A stretch of DNA of 64,000 bases, taken from positions 11,186,427-11,250,426 of the forward strand of contig OX442315.1 in NCBI GenBank assembly GCA_949358305.1, read 5' to 3'. The DNA is from Strigamia acuminata. Lineage: Eukaryota; Arthropoda; Chilopoda; Geophilomorpha; Linotaeniidae. Position numbers and translations under genes: made by a program. The notes beneath the pieces were generated by a model. That model was given only the letters and a program-made list of their open reading frames with translations, ran no database searches and had not been told where the DNA came from. Below are positions 63,580 through 64,000 of this stretch, in pieces. Each line of letters opens with the position of its first letter. The first letter of the stretch is position 1.

Positions 63580-63916
63580 TGTGGGTGTGGCAGAGTTGGT
63601 TGCTCCCAGTGCCGTAAGTCATGGTTAGAGTTTGGGCTAACCAGTCTCCATGAGCTGCCGCATGGGCCATGGTAAGTATGGCAGAATATAGTAAAGCATG
63701 ACAACCACGTCATCCGTGGAGATTACCACCCTGCGTGTGATGGGTCGGTTGCTGGTGTATTGCACCTGGGTTACACTGGGAACTCCAACCCTAGACAACG
63801 ATTAAAGGCCACCAAACCCAACAATCTGGAGTCCCTAGTCCTTATTTACATGAGCATGCATCCCGTGGTTGTCTTGTCCCTCGGTTGCCCTGGATAAGAC
63901 CATGCCGTCACAAAAT
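63580..63916. mobile_element. MITE-like repeat, family 1 copy C
   Basis: Shares CTAGACAACGATTAAAGGCC, CAATCTGGAGTCCCTAGTC and TTATTTACATGAGCATGCA with copy B, and ends near GCCGTCAC at 63916. It lies within the presumed intron upstream of the DEG/ENaC exons. The remaining 85 bases to the window end hold nothing recognisable. Confidence 0.55.
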
Positions 63917-64000
63917 TTTGGTTCTCCATTAAAAAAAACCGGAATTTTGGGTTTTGGGCAAATGACAATTTCAAACTCTATACTCTATGGAGTGTTTTGC

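Overview
This is invertebrate (metazoan) nuclear DNA. The evidence is short GT-AG introns, AATAAA poly(A) signals, Pol III tRNA genes with T-tract terminators, Ty3/Gypsy and BEL/Pao retroelements, many MITEs, and DEG/ENaC channel exons. The style (DEG/ENaC, BEL/Pao, NACHT proteins, aerolysin-like secreted proteins, OAS-like genes) fits a non-insect arthropod or another protostome, but I cannot name the species.

Layout. 0-16 kb: two tandem intron-containing genes for secreted aerolysin-like (ETX/MTX2-type) proteins. They are separated by a 10.7-kb Ty3/Gypsy element (2328-13012) with apparently identical LTRs, inserted into the integrase of an older, decayed Gypsy copy. 16-28 kb: three head-to-tail minus-strand genes that I read as 2'-5' oligoadenylate synthetase (OAS)-like nucleotidyltransferases, in segmental duplication units that also carry tRNA-Lys(UUU). 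28-32 kb: non-coding DNA with hairpin MITEs and palindromes. 32-38 kb: a NACHT (NLR-type) ATPase gene whose 3' part is replaced by a Gypsy gag-protease fragment, with the chimeric tail duplicated 3.6 kb away. 38-42.6 kb: a BEL/Pao pol gene lying between the terminal inverted repeats of a mariner-like MITE family, plus one full MITE. 43.1-49.8 kb: a recent LTR element with 877-bp LTRs and only one short ORF. 50-59 kb: a truncated fourth OAS copy, duplicated DEG/ENaC exon pieces, and a fifth OAS copy broken by a 1.2-kb solo LTR. 59-64 kb: tRNA-Lys, a tRNA-Leu pseudogene, a sixth OAS relic whose body is replaced by an NLR-like C-terminal coding segment, an orphan OAS-type promoter, and the last exons of a DEG/ENaC channel.

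How it fits together. The common theme is innate immunity: nucleotidyltransferases of the dsRNA-sensor type, a NACHT ATPase and secreted pore-forming-like proteins, all in a repeat-rich, rapidly duplicating region. The strongest new signal is regulatory. Every OAS-like promoter that survives, including the orphan one, has a kappaB-type site (for example GGGAAATCCC) 10-11 bp upstream of a TATAAAAGC-like box, and a GATGGCGAC-type box 25-30 bp further upstream. This predicts Rel/NF-kappaB control of an invertebrate OAS array. Recent retroelement insertions have destroyed some members.
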